A stretch of 13,451 nucleotides of DNA from JAKJBL01 sp964461335 (GCA_964461335.1 CAYWTY010000047.1:1-13451); one strand, 5' to 3'. Positions 1-7,105 are shown, numbered from the stretch's first letter. Program-made: numbers and translations. Notes: generated by a model not told the origin, from the sequence alone.

Positions 1-68
1 CGTTATGCTTCTCTATTTTTCTCCCTTACCCCAATCTTTAGTGTAGAGCCATAAATAAGACAAAATGT

Positions 69-98
69 TAAAAGGGCTGCCAACAGGTAGCCCTTTTA
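69..98 (-). terminator. Hairpin terminator after the molybdenum hydroxylase gene
   Basis: A 12-base-pair stem (70-81 with 86-97, including one G-U pair) closes a four-base loop, and a T-A pair at 69/98 extends it. It begins about 20 bases past the hydroxylase stop codon. Read on the minus strand, the stem ends in a run of four T, followed by a T-rich stretch. The near-perfect symmetry means it could also stop plus-strand transcripts. Bases 1-68 show no gene or recognisable site. Confidence 0.75.
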
Positions 99-116
99 TG
101 TATCAGCAACAGATGT

Positions 117-2669
117 TTATTTCTTGTACGGCGTGCCTTCAAGCGGCAGCTTTGTGCGGAATTTGCCATCACGCTTATAATAGGCAAGCGCAACAGCAGG
201 CGCTGTTGGAATTGTGCATATTTCTCCAATGCCCTTTGCGCCATGTGCAAGCCCGTCTTTGCTTCTTCCGACTATACGAGAGATGACTTCTGGTGTTCTA
301 TCTGCCTTAAACAAGCCAAGCGTCCCAAATTTCGCCATGGGCTTGCCATTTTCAAGCGGGAAATCTTCAGTAAGCGCATACCCAAGGCTCATTACTACTC
401 CGCCCTCAATTTGCCCTTCAATACTAATTGGGTTTACCGCCCTTCCGACATCATGTACTGCAATTACGCGTTTTATAAAGCCATCCTCGTCAAGCTCAAT
501 TAAATGTGTGGCATACCCGTATGCTATATGGCTTACTGGGTTTTCGGCGTTTGTGCCGATTTTATCTGTGACGCCTGTGTATTCGCCAAAAAAGCTCCTG
601 CCTTCAAGCGCTTTTAGCGAACCTGCATCACTTAACGCAGCTTTTAGCGCTTTGGCTGCGCGCACAACTGCCTCCCCTGTAAAGAGCGTCTGGCGTGATG
701 CTGTAGTATTGCCTGCATTTGGCGAAAGTGCAGTATCAGGCGCTTCGTACACAACAAACTCAGGCGAAAGCCCTGTTGTTTCGCAGAACATCTGCACCTG
801 AACAGTGCCCATGCCCTGACCTATGCACGATGCGCTCGAATATAAATGCACCTTGCCGCCTTTAACTTCTATGCGGCTTCTGCCTGTATCCATAATGCCT
901 ACGCCAAGGCCGCTGTTCTTCATTGCACACGCTATGCCTGCACTTGGGTTAAGCTCGTATTCTTCACGCAAAGCATCAAGCGTTTCTACAAGCGCTGTGC
1001 TTTCATCCGCAATTTGCCCATTAGGCAGCACTTGGCCTGGCCGTATCGCATTGCGGTAGCGAAATTCAAAAGGCGTAATCCCAACAAGCTCAGCAAGCTG
1101 ATTAATATTGCTTTCTGTTGCAAAGCAGCTCTGCGTTACCCCAAAGCCGCGGAAGGCGCCTGCAGGCGGGTTGTTTGTATATACTGCGCGGCCAAGAATA
1201 TCTACTACCTGGTAGTTATAGGGGCCTGCGGCATGTGTGCAGGCACGCTGGAGCACAGGCCCGCCCAAGGACGCATATGCGCCTGTATCTGAAATAAGCA
1301 CTGCCTTCATTGCAGTTAAATAGCCGTCTTTATCACAAGCAGTCGTAAAGTCCATCTCCATTGCATGGCGCTTGGGGTGGACGGTTATACTTTCCTGCCT
1401 TTTAAGCTTTACCTTTACAGGCCGCTTCGTATAGTAAGCAAGCAGCGCTGCATGGTGCTGCACGCTCATATCCTCCTTGCCGCCGAACCCGCCGCCAATC
1501 ATAGCTGCGCGTACTCTGACTTCCTCATGCTTTAAGCCAAGCATATCCGCACATTCGAGCTGCGTTTGGTAAATACCCTGGTCTGCGCTTATGATGTTGA
1601 GCGTTTCACCTTCATAGTATGCAAACGCACATTCAGGCTCTAAAAACGCGTGCTCTGTAAAGGGCAGGCTGTAATGGTTTGTTACAACATATTTGCTATT
1701 TTTAATAACCTCATCAGCATTGCCGCGCACAAGTTTTTGCTCAAAAAGGATGTTTCCGCCTTCATGGAGCTTAGGCGCATCTGCTTTAAGTGCGCATTCT
1801 GGTGAAAATACACCTTCAAGTTCCTCATATTCGACTTCTATAAGTTCAAGCGCACTTTCAAGCTGTTCCCTGCTACTAGCTGCAACAAGCGCAACTGCAT
1901 CCCCTAAATACCGTGTTATATGCGAAACAGGAATAAGGACATCCCAATCTTTTTTAATATGGCCTATTATACGCGCCCCAGGAATATCTTCTGCTGTGAG
2001 CACTGCAAAAACCCCTGGGAGCGCCTTTGCCTTTTCCGTGTTTATTGAAAGGATGCGGCTGCGCGGGTACTTTGTGCGCTTTGCTGCGCCTAAAAGCATG
2101 TTTTCCATATAAATATCGTCTGCATATACTGCTGTGCCAAGCGTTTTAGCCTCTGCATCGACTCGATGCATGCTTTCGCCCAAAAGCCCTGTAAATTTAT
2201 GTTTTTCAACAGGCTTACCGCTTTTAAAAATTTCTGCAGCAAGCAAAATCGCATCCTCAATTTTTTTATAGCCTGTGCACCTGCATATATTATTTTTAAT
2301 TGCCGCTTTTACTTCTTCACGCGTTGGCGAGAGGCTGTTATCAAGGAGCGCCTTTGCACTTATAACCATGCCCGGCGTGCAAAAGCCGCATTGCACTGCA
2401 CCTGCGTGCATAAATGCGTATGCATAGACTTCTTGCTCACGCTCACTAAGCCCCTCAACAGTAAGTATATGTTTGCCTTCAAGGCGGTCTGTGCGCAAAA
2501 TGCATGCTTTTTGCGGCTTTCCGTCAACTAAAACCATACATGCGCCGCATGCGCCCTCTGTACAGCCATCCTTAACTGAGGTAAGCTTAAGCGTATCGCG
2601 TAAATAATGAATAAGCTTCTTAGAAGCTTCAACAGTATATGCTTTACCATTAACAAAAAATCTGGACAT
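117..2669 (-). CDS. xdh: Single-chain molybdenum hydroxylase, selenium-dependent xanthine dehydrogenase type
   Basis: An 850-residue cytoplasmic enzyme that should hydroxylate a purine such as xanthine at a molybdopterin site and pass electrons through two [2Fe-2S] clusters. The N-terminal ferredoxin-like domain has C36, C41, C44 and C56. The following helical domain has C94, C97, C129 and C131 (CxxC...CRC). The molybdopterin domains run from about 165 to the end, with the FGGKE motif at 395-399, GQG at 617-619, AFRGFG at 505-510, and the catalytic glutamate of GIGE at E816. E399 and R507 match the purine-contacting Glu802 and Arg880 of bovine xanthine dehydrogenase, which favours a purine substrate over an aldehyde. 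Length and single-chain layout resemble clostridial proteins annotated as selenium-dependent xanthine dehydrogenase. Selenium use cannot be read from the sequence. No FAD subunit, electron carrier or selenium gene (selD, yqeB, yqeC) lies in the window. The ATG at 2669 is chosen because GGAGG sits six bases upstream; the in-frame ATG at 2702 has no such site. Confidence 0.88.
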   Translation of the reverse strand: MSRFFVNGKAYTVEASKKLIHYLRDTLKLTSVKDGCTEGACGACMVLVDGKPQKACILRTDRLEGKHILTVEGLSEREQEVYAYAFMHAGAVQCGFCTPGMVISAKALLDNSLSPTREEVKAAIKNNICRCTGYKKIEDAILLAAEIFKSGKPVEKHKFTGLLGESMHRVDAEAKTLGTAVYADDIYMENMLLGAAKRTKYPRSRILSINTEKAKALPGVFAVLTAEDIPGARIIGHIKKDWDVLIPVSHITRYLGDAVALVAASSREQLESALELIEVEYEELEGVFSPECALKADAPKLHEGGNILFEQKLVRGNADEVIKNSKYVVTNHYSLPFTEHAFLEPECAFAYYEGETLNIISADQGIYQTQLECADMLGLKHEEVRVRAAMIGGGFGGKEDMSVQHHAALLAYYTKRPVKVKLKRQESITVHPKRHAMEMDFTTACDKDGYLTAMKAVLISDTGAYASLGGPVLQRACTHAAGPYNYQVVDILGRAVYTNNPPAGAFRGFGVTQSCFATESNINQLAELVGITPFEFRYRNAIRPGQVLPNGQIADESTALVETLDALREEYELNPSAGIACAMKNSGLGVGIMDTGRSRIEVKGGKVHLYSSASCIGQGMGTVQVQMFCETTGLSPEFVVYEAPDTALSPNAGNTTASRQTLFTGEAVVRAAKALKAALSDAGSLKALEGRSFFGEYTGVTDKIGTNAENPVSHIAYGYATHLIELDEDGFIKRVIAVHDVGRAVNPISIEGQIEGGVVMSLGYALTEDFPLENGKPMAKFGTLGLFKADRTPEVISRIVGRSKDGLAHGAKGIGEICTIPTAPAVALAYYKRDGKFRTKLPLEGTPYKK

Positions 2670-2674
2670 TAAAA

Positions 2675-2680
2675 GCCTCC
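2675..2680 (-). promoter_or_regulatory. Ribosome binding site that fixes the hydroxylase start
   Basis: GGAGGC on the minus strand, six bases before the ATG at 2669. It places the start 11 codons inside the longest open frame, so the protein begins directly with the ferredoxin-like fold. Confidence 0.85.
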
Positions 2681-2737
2681 ATAAAGAATAACGCGCATGC
2701 ACATACTTGTGCGCAAAAATATTGATTTGCTTCTATT

Positions 2738-2766
2738 ATTATCCCACAGAAAGTCTTTGTAGGCAA
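2738..2766 (-). promoter_or_regulatory. Predicted sigma-A promoter of the molybdenum hydroxylase gene
   Basis: On the minus strand, TTGCCT (2766-2761) and GATAAT (2743-2738) are separated by exactly 17 bases. Transcription would start near 2731, giving a leader of about 60 bases. The promoter is back to back with that of the amr operon, 15 bases from its -35 box, so a single regulator bound between them could affect both genes. I see no clear operator. Confidence 0.6.
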
Positions 2767-2781
2767 GGCAGCCAGCTTTAC

Positions 2782-2810
2782 TTGCGCTTATTTATGCGCC
2801 GTACTACAAT
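2782..2810 (+). promoter_or_regulatory. Predicted sigma-A promoter of the AmmeMemoRadiSam operon
   Basis: TTGCGC (2782-2787) and TACAAT (2805-2810) are separated by 17 bases. The start point would fall near 2817, leaving a short leader of about 28 bases. That leader carries AGGAGG at 2832-2837, well placed for the ATG at 2845. Confidence 0.65.
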
Positions 2811-2844
2811 ATCTATATCAAGAAAATATTGAGGAGGAGAGCTT

Positions 2845-4230
2845 ATGAGCATAACAGGCGCTTTTATTGTCCCCCACCCTCCCATCCTCCTAAGTGAAAT
2901 AGGGAAGGGTGAAGAAAAGGCGCTTCAGGCAACCTTAGATGCCTTTAGCAATGTTTCACTCCACATTCAAGCCCTTGACCCTGAAACAATAGTTCTGCTT
3001 TCCCCTCATGCAGTTTCGTATGCGGATTATTTTCACATAAGCCCGGGCAAACGCGCAAGCGGGGATTTGGCAAGGTTTGGCGCAGCGCAAGTGAGTGTTG
3101 ATGCGCTCTATGATATAGAGTTTAGAGATGCGCTTTTAGAAACTGTGTCTGTAATGAGCGTACCAGCAGGTACGCAAGGCGGCCGCGACCCTTCGCTCGA
3201 CCATGGGGCTATAATCCCGCTACGCCTGCTTAGTGAAGCAGTAAATGGCAGGCTGCTTGTACGCATTGGTTTATCCGGCCTTTCCCCTCTTATACACTAC
3301 AAGCTTGGCAAGTGCATAGCGCAAACTGCAGCCCACCTTAAAAGAAATACAGTGCTTCTTGCAAGCGGTGACCTCTCACACAAACTGCGCAATGATGGGC
3401 CATATGGCTTTTCACCTGAAGGGCCTTTGTTTGACAAAAGGGTCACAGAGGCAATGGCAGAAGGCAGCTTTTTAGATTTTTTAAAGTTTGAGCCGGGTTT
3501 AACAGAGGCTGCTGCTGAATGCGGGCTGAAAAGCTTTATAATTATGGCTGGTGCGCTTAATAAAAAAGCGGTAAGTTCTAAGCTGCTTTCTTACGAAGGC
3601 ACATTTGGCGTAGGCTATGCAGTTGCTTCGTTTATACCACTAGGCGAGGCGCCTGAAAGAGATTTTGACGAACAGTATTCTTATTGGCGGCGTGAGAGCG
3701 CAAAAGCAGAGCACGCCTTAGAAGGCGAGTATGCTGCACTTGCAAGGCTGTCGCTTGAAACCTATGTAATAACCGGGAGAAAGGCAAAGCTCCCCGAAAA
3801 CCTCCCTGAGCAAATGCTAAAGACAAGAGCGGGCGTATTCGTTACATTAAAAAAGGATGGGAAGCTACGCGGCTGCATAGGCACAATAGCGCCAGTGCAG
3901 GAATGTGTTGGAGCAGAAATCCTAACTAACGCAATAAGCGCAGGCCTTGATGATACACGCTTTGACCCTGTAACAGAAGACGAGCTAAATGAGCTTTCAT
4001 ACAGTGTGGATGTACTCGAAGCGCCTGAACCAATATCTTCAGAAGCAGAGCTTGACCCAAAAACTTATGGTGTAATTGTAAGTGCAGGTTATAGGCGCGG
4101 CCTGCTGCTGCCAAATATTGAAGGAATAGAAACTGCTCAAGAGCAGGTGGCAATAGCAAAGCGTAAAGCAGGCATACGCGATGGTGATAAAGCTAAGCTT
4201 GAACGCTTTAAGGTTATACGCCATACTTAG
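2845..4230 (+). CDS. amrA: Fused AmmeMemoRadiSam proteins B and A (Memo/LigB-like domain plus AMMECR1)
   Basis: A 461-residue soluble protein joining two partners of the AmmeMemoRadiSam system. Residues 1 to about 267 form a Memo/class III extradiol dioxygenase-like (LigB) domain, with HPP at 11-13, SPH ending at H55, LDHG around H120 and GDLSH at 175-179. H11, H55, D176 and H179 line up with the histidine/aspartate metal-site positions of the family. The cysteine that human Memo uses seems replaced; E251 in the SYEGTFG segment is a possible ligand, as glutamate is in LigB. A charged linker (about 268-295) leads to an AMMECR1 domain (about 296-461) with the hallmark LRGCIGT at 341-347. The gene follows a strong AGGAGG site and precedes its radical SAM partner by 36 bases. 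The biochemical role of the system is unknown to me. Metal-dependent chemistry with a radical SAM protein is inference. Confidence 0.9.
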   Translation: MSITGAFIVPHPPILLSEIGKGEEKALQATLDAFSNVSLHIQALDPETIVLLSPHAVSYADYFHISPGKRASGDLARFGAAQVSVDALYDIEFRDALLETVSVMSVPAGTQGGRDPSLDHGAIIPLRLLSEAVNGRLLVRIGLSGLSPLIHYKLGKCIAQTAAHLKRNTVLLASGDLSHKLRNDGPYGFSPEGPLFDKRVTEAMAEGSFLDFLKFEPGLTEAAAECGLKSFIIMAGALNKKAVSSKLLSYEGTFGVGYAVASFIPLGEAPERDFDEQYSYWRRESAKAEHALEGEYAALARLSLETYVITGRKAKLPENLPEQMLKTRAGVFVTLKKDGKLRGCIGTIAPVQECVGAEILTNAISAGLDDTRFDPVTEDELNELSYSVDVLEAPEPISSEAELDPKTYGVIVSAGYRRGLLLPNIEGIETAQEQVAIAKRKAGIRDGDKAKLERFKVIRHT

Positions 4231-4266
4231 CGCCACAAGGCTTAGCCTAAATAAAGGAGCAGTTTA

Positions 4267-5094
4267 ATGAGCATTACCTGTACGCTTTGCCCCAATTGCT
4301 GCGCCTTAAATGAAGGCCAAAGGGGGCTTTGCAAAGCGCGCATATGCACAAACGGGGAAATAGTAAGTGAGAGCTACGGCAAAATAACTGCGCTTGCGCT
4401 CGACCCTGTTGAAAAGAAGCCTTTAAAAAGGTTTCACCCGGGCAAAAAGCTGCTTTCTATTGGAAGCTATGGCTGCAACCTCAGTTGCCCCTACTGCCAA
4501 AATGCAGCTATTGCTACATCAAAAGGCAGAGACATTCCCATTACAAAAATGGAGCCCTTTGAGCTAGTCGACCTCGCTTGCTCGCTTAAGGCGCAGGGGA
4601 ATATAGGCATAGCTTACACATATAACGAACCTCTTGTAGGCTATGAATATGTTAGCGACTGCTCAAAGCTTGCGCATACATACGGGCTTTATAATGTTGT
4701 TGTTACAAACGGTTATATTTGCCTTGAGCCTTTAGAAGCGCTTCTTCCGCATATAGATGCATTTAATATCGACCTTAAAGGGTTCTCAAATAGCTATTAT
4801 AAAGATTTGGGCGGAGACCTTAAAACAGTGCAGGCTTCAATTGCTGCTGCTGCAAAAGTCTGCCATGTTGAAGTGAGCACGCTTATAGTGCCCGGAAAAA
4901 ACGACAGCGAGGCTGAAGTTGAGGCGCTTTCAGCCTGGCTTGCATCTCTACGGCCTGATATACCGCTGCACATCCTGCGCTTTTTCCCAAGATACAAAAT
5001 GCTAAATAGCGAACCCACCCCAATAAGCACAATTTACAAGCTTGCAGAAATTGCGCGCAAACACCTTAAATATGTGTACGAAGGGAACTGCTGA
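4267..5094 (+). CDS. amrS: AmmeMemoRadiSam system radical SAM enzyme
   Basis: A 275-residue radical SAM protein, the third member of the AmmeMemoRadiSam system. The [4Fe-4S]-SAM motif is C70, C74, C77 (CNLSCPYC). A cysteine-rich N-terminus precedes it (C5, C8, C11, C12, C22, C27), as in pyruvate formate-lyase-activating-like relatives, and may bind zinc or a second cluster. TYNEP at about 116-120 and the IDLKG segment near 169 fit the SAM-binding barrel. From memory, many relatives continue past the YVYxGN segment into a CPxCG tail of some tens of residues. This one stops right after that segment, ending in GNC. The start has AAGGAG a few bases upstream. It lies 36 bases after the fused amrB-amrA gene with no promoter or terminator between, so the two are almost certainly co-transcribed. 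The DUF362 gene converges with a 4-base gap. The substrate is unknown. Confidence 0.92.
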   Translation: MSITCTLCPNCCALNEGQRGLCKARICTNGEIVSESYGKITALALDPVEKKPLKRFHPGKKLLSIGSYGCNLSCPYCQNAAIATSKGRDIPITKMEPFELVDLACSLKAQGNIGIAYTYNEPLVGYEYVSDCSKLAHTYGLYNVVVTNGYICLEPLEALLPHIDAFNIDLKGFSNSYYKDLGGDLKTVQASIAAAAKVCHVEVSTLIVPGKNDSEAEVEALSAWLASLRPDIPLHILRFFPRYKMLNSEPTPISTIYKLAEIARKHLKYVYEGNC

Positions 5095-5098
5095 CTAT

Positions 5099-6190
5099 TT
5101 ATTGAGTTTTCTCAAAATCTATAATCGCATCCATAATTGCGCCTGCATGCGGAGGGCAGCCTTCTATTTGAACTGAGGCACAGTTGCAGCAATTGCCCAC
5201 ACCTACGCCATCAAACGCAACACCATTATACCCCTGGCCTATTGCAATAGGCAGCTTGCAAGGCGTCCCATGCTCTTCTTTAAGGCGGTAAAGCGCGTGA
5301 ACAAGGCCTGCATAGCAGGCGGAGCAGGCTGAGTCCTCCTTCACAAAGCGGGTAAGGTTTTTAGTTATGCCGCTTTGCTTTATATGGGTTGATTTTTCGG
5401 GGCTGTTGAGCGAAATTATATTCTCCTTTTCAACTGTTGCACTGCCTGCGCCGTAACGCTCTGCAAGCCCTATATATGGCACATCGTCTGGGTTTATGCC
5501 CATTAGCTTTGAAGCTAATGTATCAAGCGCAACCATGTCCTCCCCTAAGAGCATTCTGTTGCTTAGAATAGGCGTGCCGCCTTCTTCAAAGTTTAAATCC
5601 CCGCAAAGCCCGTCAACTATTGTAAGCTTTGGCTTAAGAACAGCTGCAAGGCTAGCAATGGGTTTGTGCAGCCCCATTGCGTGAAAACGCCTCTTTTCAT
5701 AATCAGGAATACAGCCCTTAAGGTTTTTCAGCGCACATGTAAGGCGGGTTTGGCAATGCCCCTTTAAAACAGGCAAATTAATAAGATACTCCGTATTTAG
5801 CGCAGTTTCACAAATTTTCAGCTCGCCTATCTGCGTATTTACGCTTATAGCTTTATCACTCTTTAAATCAATAAAAGGCACATTAAACCGCTTTAGCACC
5901 TCGCCGTAGCCGCATACTTCAAAAGCGCGGCTTGTACGCTCCCCAACCCACGAACTTTCAATAACACTTATGTTCCTATGCCCATGTTCAAAAAGGTATT
6001 CGAGTATGCCTTCTAACACGCCAGGGTGAGTGGTTGCCCCTAAGTTAGCAGGGCTTGCTACAACAAGGTTTGGTTTAAGCGCAATACTTGCACCAAGAGG
6101 CACGCGGCTTTTTATATCGCTATGCTCCAAAAGGCTTAAAGTAAGCTGCCTTGCATCAGAGCCGTAAATTAAAAATATTCTGCTGTCCAT
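5099..6190 (-). CDS. DUF362 protein with a cysteine-rich C-terminus
   Basis: A 363-residue protein of the DUF362 family, of unknown function. The DUF362 domain spans about residues 5-240, with KPNLV at 39-43, a KGH motif at 143-145 and a KNLKG segment at 155-159. Many DUF362 proteins carry a standard 2[4Fe-4S] ferredoxin. This one has instead a less regular set: C289 and C292 (CSAC), C334, C335 and C337 (GNCCNC), and C345 (EGCPP), which could hold an iron-sulfur cluster. No signal peptide or membrane segment is seen, so it should be cytoplasmic. The ATG at 6190 has AGGAG six bases before it. An upstream in-frame ATG at 6223 overlaps the promoter -10 region and lies before the predicted transcript start, so it is rejected. 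The gene is monocistronic here and runs tail to tail with the radical SAM gene. Confidence 0.85.
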   Translation of the reverse strand: MDSRIFLIYGSDARQLTLSLLEHSDIKSRVPLGASIALKPNLVVASPANLGATTHPGVLEGILEYLFEHGHRNISVIESSWVGERTSRAFEVCGYGEVLKRFNVPFIDLKSDKAISVNTQIGELKICETALNTEYLINLPVLKGHCQTRLTCALKNLKGCIPDYEKRRFHAMGLHKPIASLAAVLKPKLTIVDGLCGDLNFEEGGTPILSNRMLLGEDMVALDTLASKLMGINPDDVPYIGLAERYGAGSATVEKENIISLNSPEKSTHIKQSGITKNLTRFVKEDSACSACYAGLVHALYRLKEEHGTPCKLPIAIGQGYNGVAFDGVGVGNCCNCASVQIEGCPPHAGAIMDAIIDFEKTQ

Positions 6191-6196
6191 TTCACA

Positions 6197-6201
6197 CTCC
6201 T
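6197..6201 (-). promoter_or_regulatory. Ribosome binding site that fixes the DUF362 start
   Basis: AGGAG on the minus strand, six bases before the ATG at 6190. It decides against the longer reading from 6223, whose start codon lies inside the promoter. Confidence 0.8.
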
Positions 6202-6213
6202 GTTGTTTTTTAT

Positions 6214-6222
6214 ATTGTACCA
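6214..6222 (-). promoter_or_regulatory. Extended -10 promoter of the DUF362 gene
   Basis: TGGTACAAT on the minus strand matches the extended -10 form (TG, one base, then TACAAT). No good -35 box lies 17 bases upstream. The start point would be near 6207, giving a leader of about 17 bases that holds the AGGAG site. Confidence 0.55.
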
Positions 6223-6238
6223 TAATTGCACAGACCTT

Positions 6239-6267
6239 TTTACATGAGGCATGCTATGCGCTATAAT
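6239..6267 (+). promoter_or_regulatory. Near-consensus sigma-A promoter of the DUF6440 gene
   Basis: TTTACA (6239-6244), a 17-base spacer, and a perfect TATAAT (6262-6267). This is the best match to consensus in the window and predicts a start near 6274 with a leader of about 45 bases. Confidence 0.75.
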
Positions 6268-6320
6268 GAATGCATATTAAGTGCAAAGAGCCTTTGGGGA
6301 ATAAAAAGGGGGTAAGCTAA

Positions 6321-6530
6321 ATGAGTGAAAAACGCTTTGTACGCGCGTATGTAAAAGGGTCCTTTAACATAAACGAAATCTGGGTGGATACACAAACAGG
6401 TGTAAACTACTTTTTTCATAGCGGCAGTGGCGGATACTCAGGCGGCCTTACACCTCTTCTTGATGCACAAGGAAGGCCAATTGTATCTTCAAATGAAGAA
6501 ATTGCAGAGCTAAGCTACAATAATAAATGA
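6321..6530 (+). CDS. DUF6440 family small protein
   Basis: A 69-residue protein resembling the DUF6440 family of short Bacillota proteins of unknown function. The recognisable core is the stretch from VDTQTGVNYFF (about residues 22-32) through YSGGLTPLLDAQGRPI (about 39-54); the aromatic NYFF segment and the GGLTPLLD segment are the family signature as I remember it. It has no signal peptide, cysteine or membrane segment. The gene stands alone between its own near-consensus promoter and a strong hairpin terminator. AAGGGGGT lies about eight bases before the ATG. The compact single-gene unit suggests steady, fairly high expression, which is inference from the promoter. No function can be assigned. 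Confidence 0.85.
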   Translation: MSEKRFVRAYVKGSFNINEIWVDTQTGVNYFFHSGSGGYSGGLTPLLDAQGRPIVSSNEEIAELSYNNK

Positions 6531-6534
6531 CTGC

Positions 6535-6572
6535 AAGCGAAAAGGCGAACTACAATGCTCGCCTTTTCGCTT
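6535..6572. terminator. Symmetric hairpin terminator between DUF6440 and hsp20
   Basis: A perfect 14-base-pair stem (6535-6548 with 6559-6572) around a ten-base loop. It lies 4 bases after the DUF6440 stop and 39 bases past the hsp20 stop, so it probably serves both convergent genes. The stem contains AAAA paired with TTTT, but no free T-run follows it on either strand. Confidence 0.75.
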
Positions 6573-6611
6573 AAATGATCAGGGGTTGCCTACTTGTCGG
6601 TCGTTCTTGCC

Positions 6612-7034
6612 TTACTCTATCTCTATCCTCCTGCCGGAGGTGGAACCCTCCTCGCGCTTTGGCAACGAGAGCTCAAGCACCCCGTCTTTATACGCAGCAC
6701 AGATCTTCTCAGTATCTATGCCTGTTACATCAAACCTGCGTGAATATGCACCATAGGAACGCTCACGCCGCACATAGTTTTCCTGCTTTTCTTCTTTGCT
6801 TTCTTCACGCTTTACATTAACAATTAAGTCGCAGCCATCAAGTTCGATATTTATATCTTCCCTTGCAACACCCGGAAGTTCTGCCTGTAAAAGATACTTA
6901 TTCCCCTTGTCTACAATATCAGTTCGGAAGTTTCCTAACGCGGAACTGCTCAAACCCCCAAAGAAGGCTTTTTCAAAATCGTCAAAATAACTGCTGATTG
7001 AGTTGCTCCTGCGATACGGTGTCAATCCATACAT
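6612..7034 (-). CDS. hsp20: Hsp20/alpha-crystallin small heat-shock protein
   Basis: A 140-residue ATP-independent holdase that binds unfolding proteins in the cytoplasm as an oligomer. Residues 1-35 are a variable, aromatic-containing N-terminal arm. The alpha-crystallin domain spans about 36-127, including the AELPGVARED segment (51-60) and the conserved GVLELSLPK (118-126). The C-terminal IxI motif that joins subunits is I137-E-I139, at the very end. AGGAGG lies eight bases before the ATG at 7034. A perfect CIRCE element upstream suggests heat-shock control by HrcA, though its distance from the best promoter is unusual. The gene is monocistronic, with a shared hairpin terminator downstream. 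Confidence 0.95.
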   Translation of the reverse strand: MYGLTPYRRSNSISSYFDDFEKAFFGGLSSSALGNFRTDIVDKGNKYLLQAELPGVAREDINIELDGCDLIVNVKREESKEEKQENYVRRERSYGAYSRRFDVTGIDTEKICAAYKDGVLELSLPKREEGSTSGRRIEIE

Positions 7035-7105
7035 CTTGCCTACCTCCTCAAAAAATAGTATGGTCGGCCGGCATTAAACTTATGCCGCTGCCGTTTGTTA
7101 AATTT

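Noticed and set aside
846..1292. A 148-residue plus-strand reading frame within the hydroxylase gene
   Set aside because: It lies antisense to conserved molybdopterin-domain codons, has no convincing ribosome site, and its translation resembles no family; it is a shadow of the real gene.
4231..4266. Small inverted repeat in the gap between the fused amr gene and the radical SAM gene, as an internal terminator
   Set aside because: The stem is only four base pairs with no T-run, too weak to separate the two genes transcriptionally.
5092..5127. TGA after a cysteine codon at the end of the radical SAM gene, which could be read as selenocysteine to add about ten residues
   Set aside because: The extension has no family resemblance, runs into the DUF362 gene on the other strand, and no selenocysteine insertion hairpin is evident next to the codon.
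7069..7087. Hairpin in the hsp20 leader (six-base-pair stem, seven-base loop) as an RNA thermometer
   Set aside because: It lies about 20 bases from the AGGAGG site and does not sequester it; no stretch complementary to the ribosome site was found in the leader.
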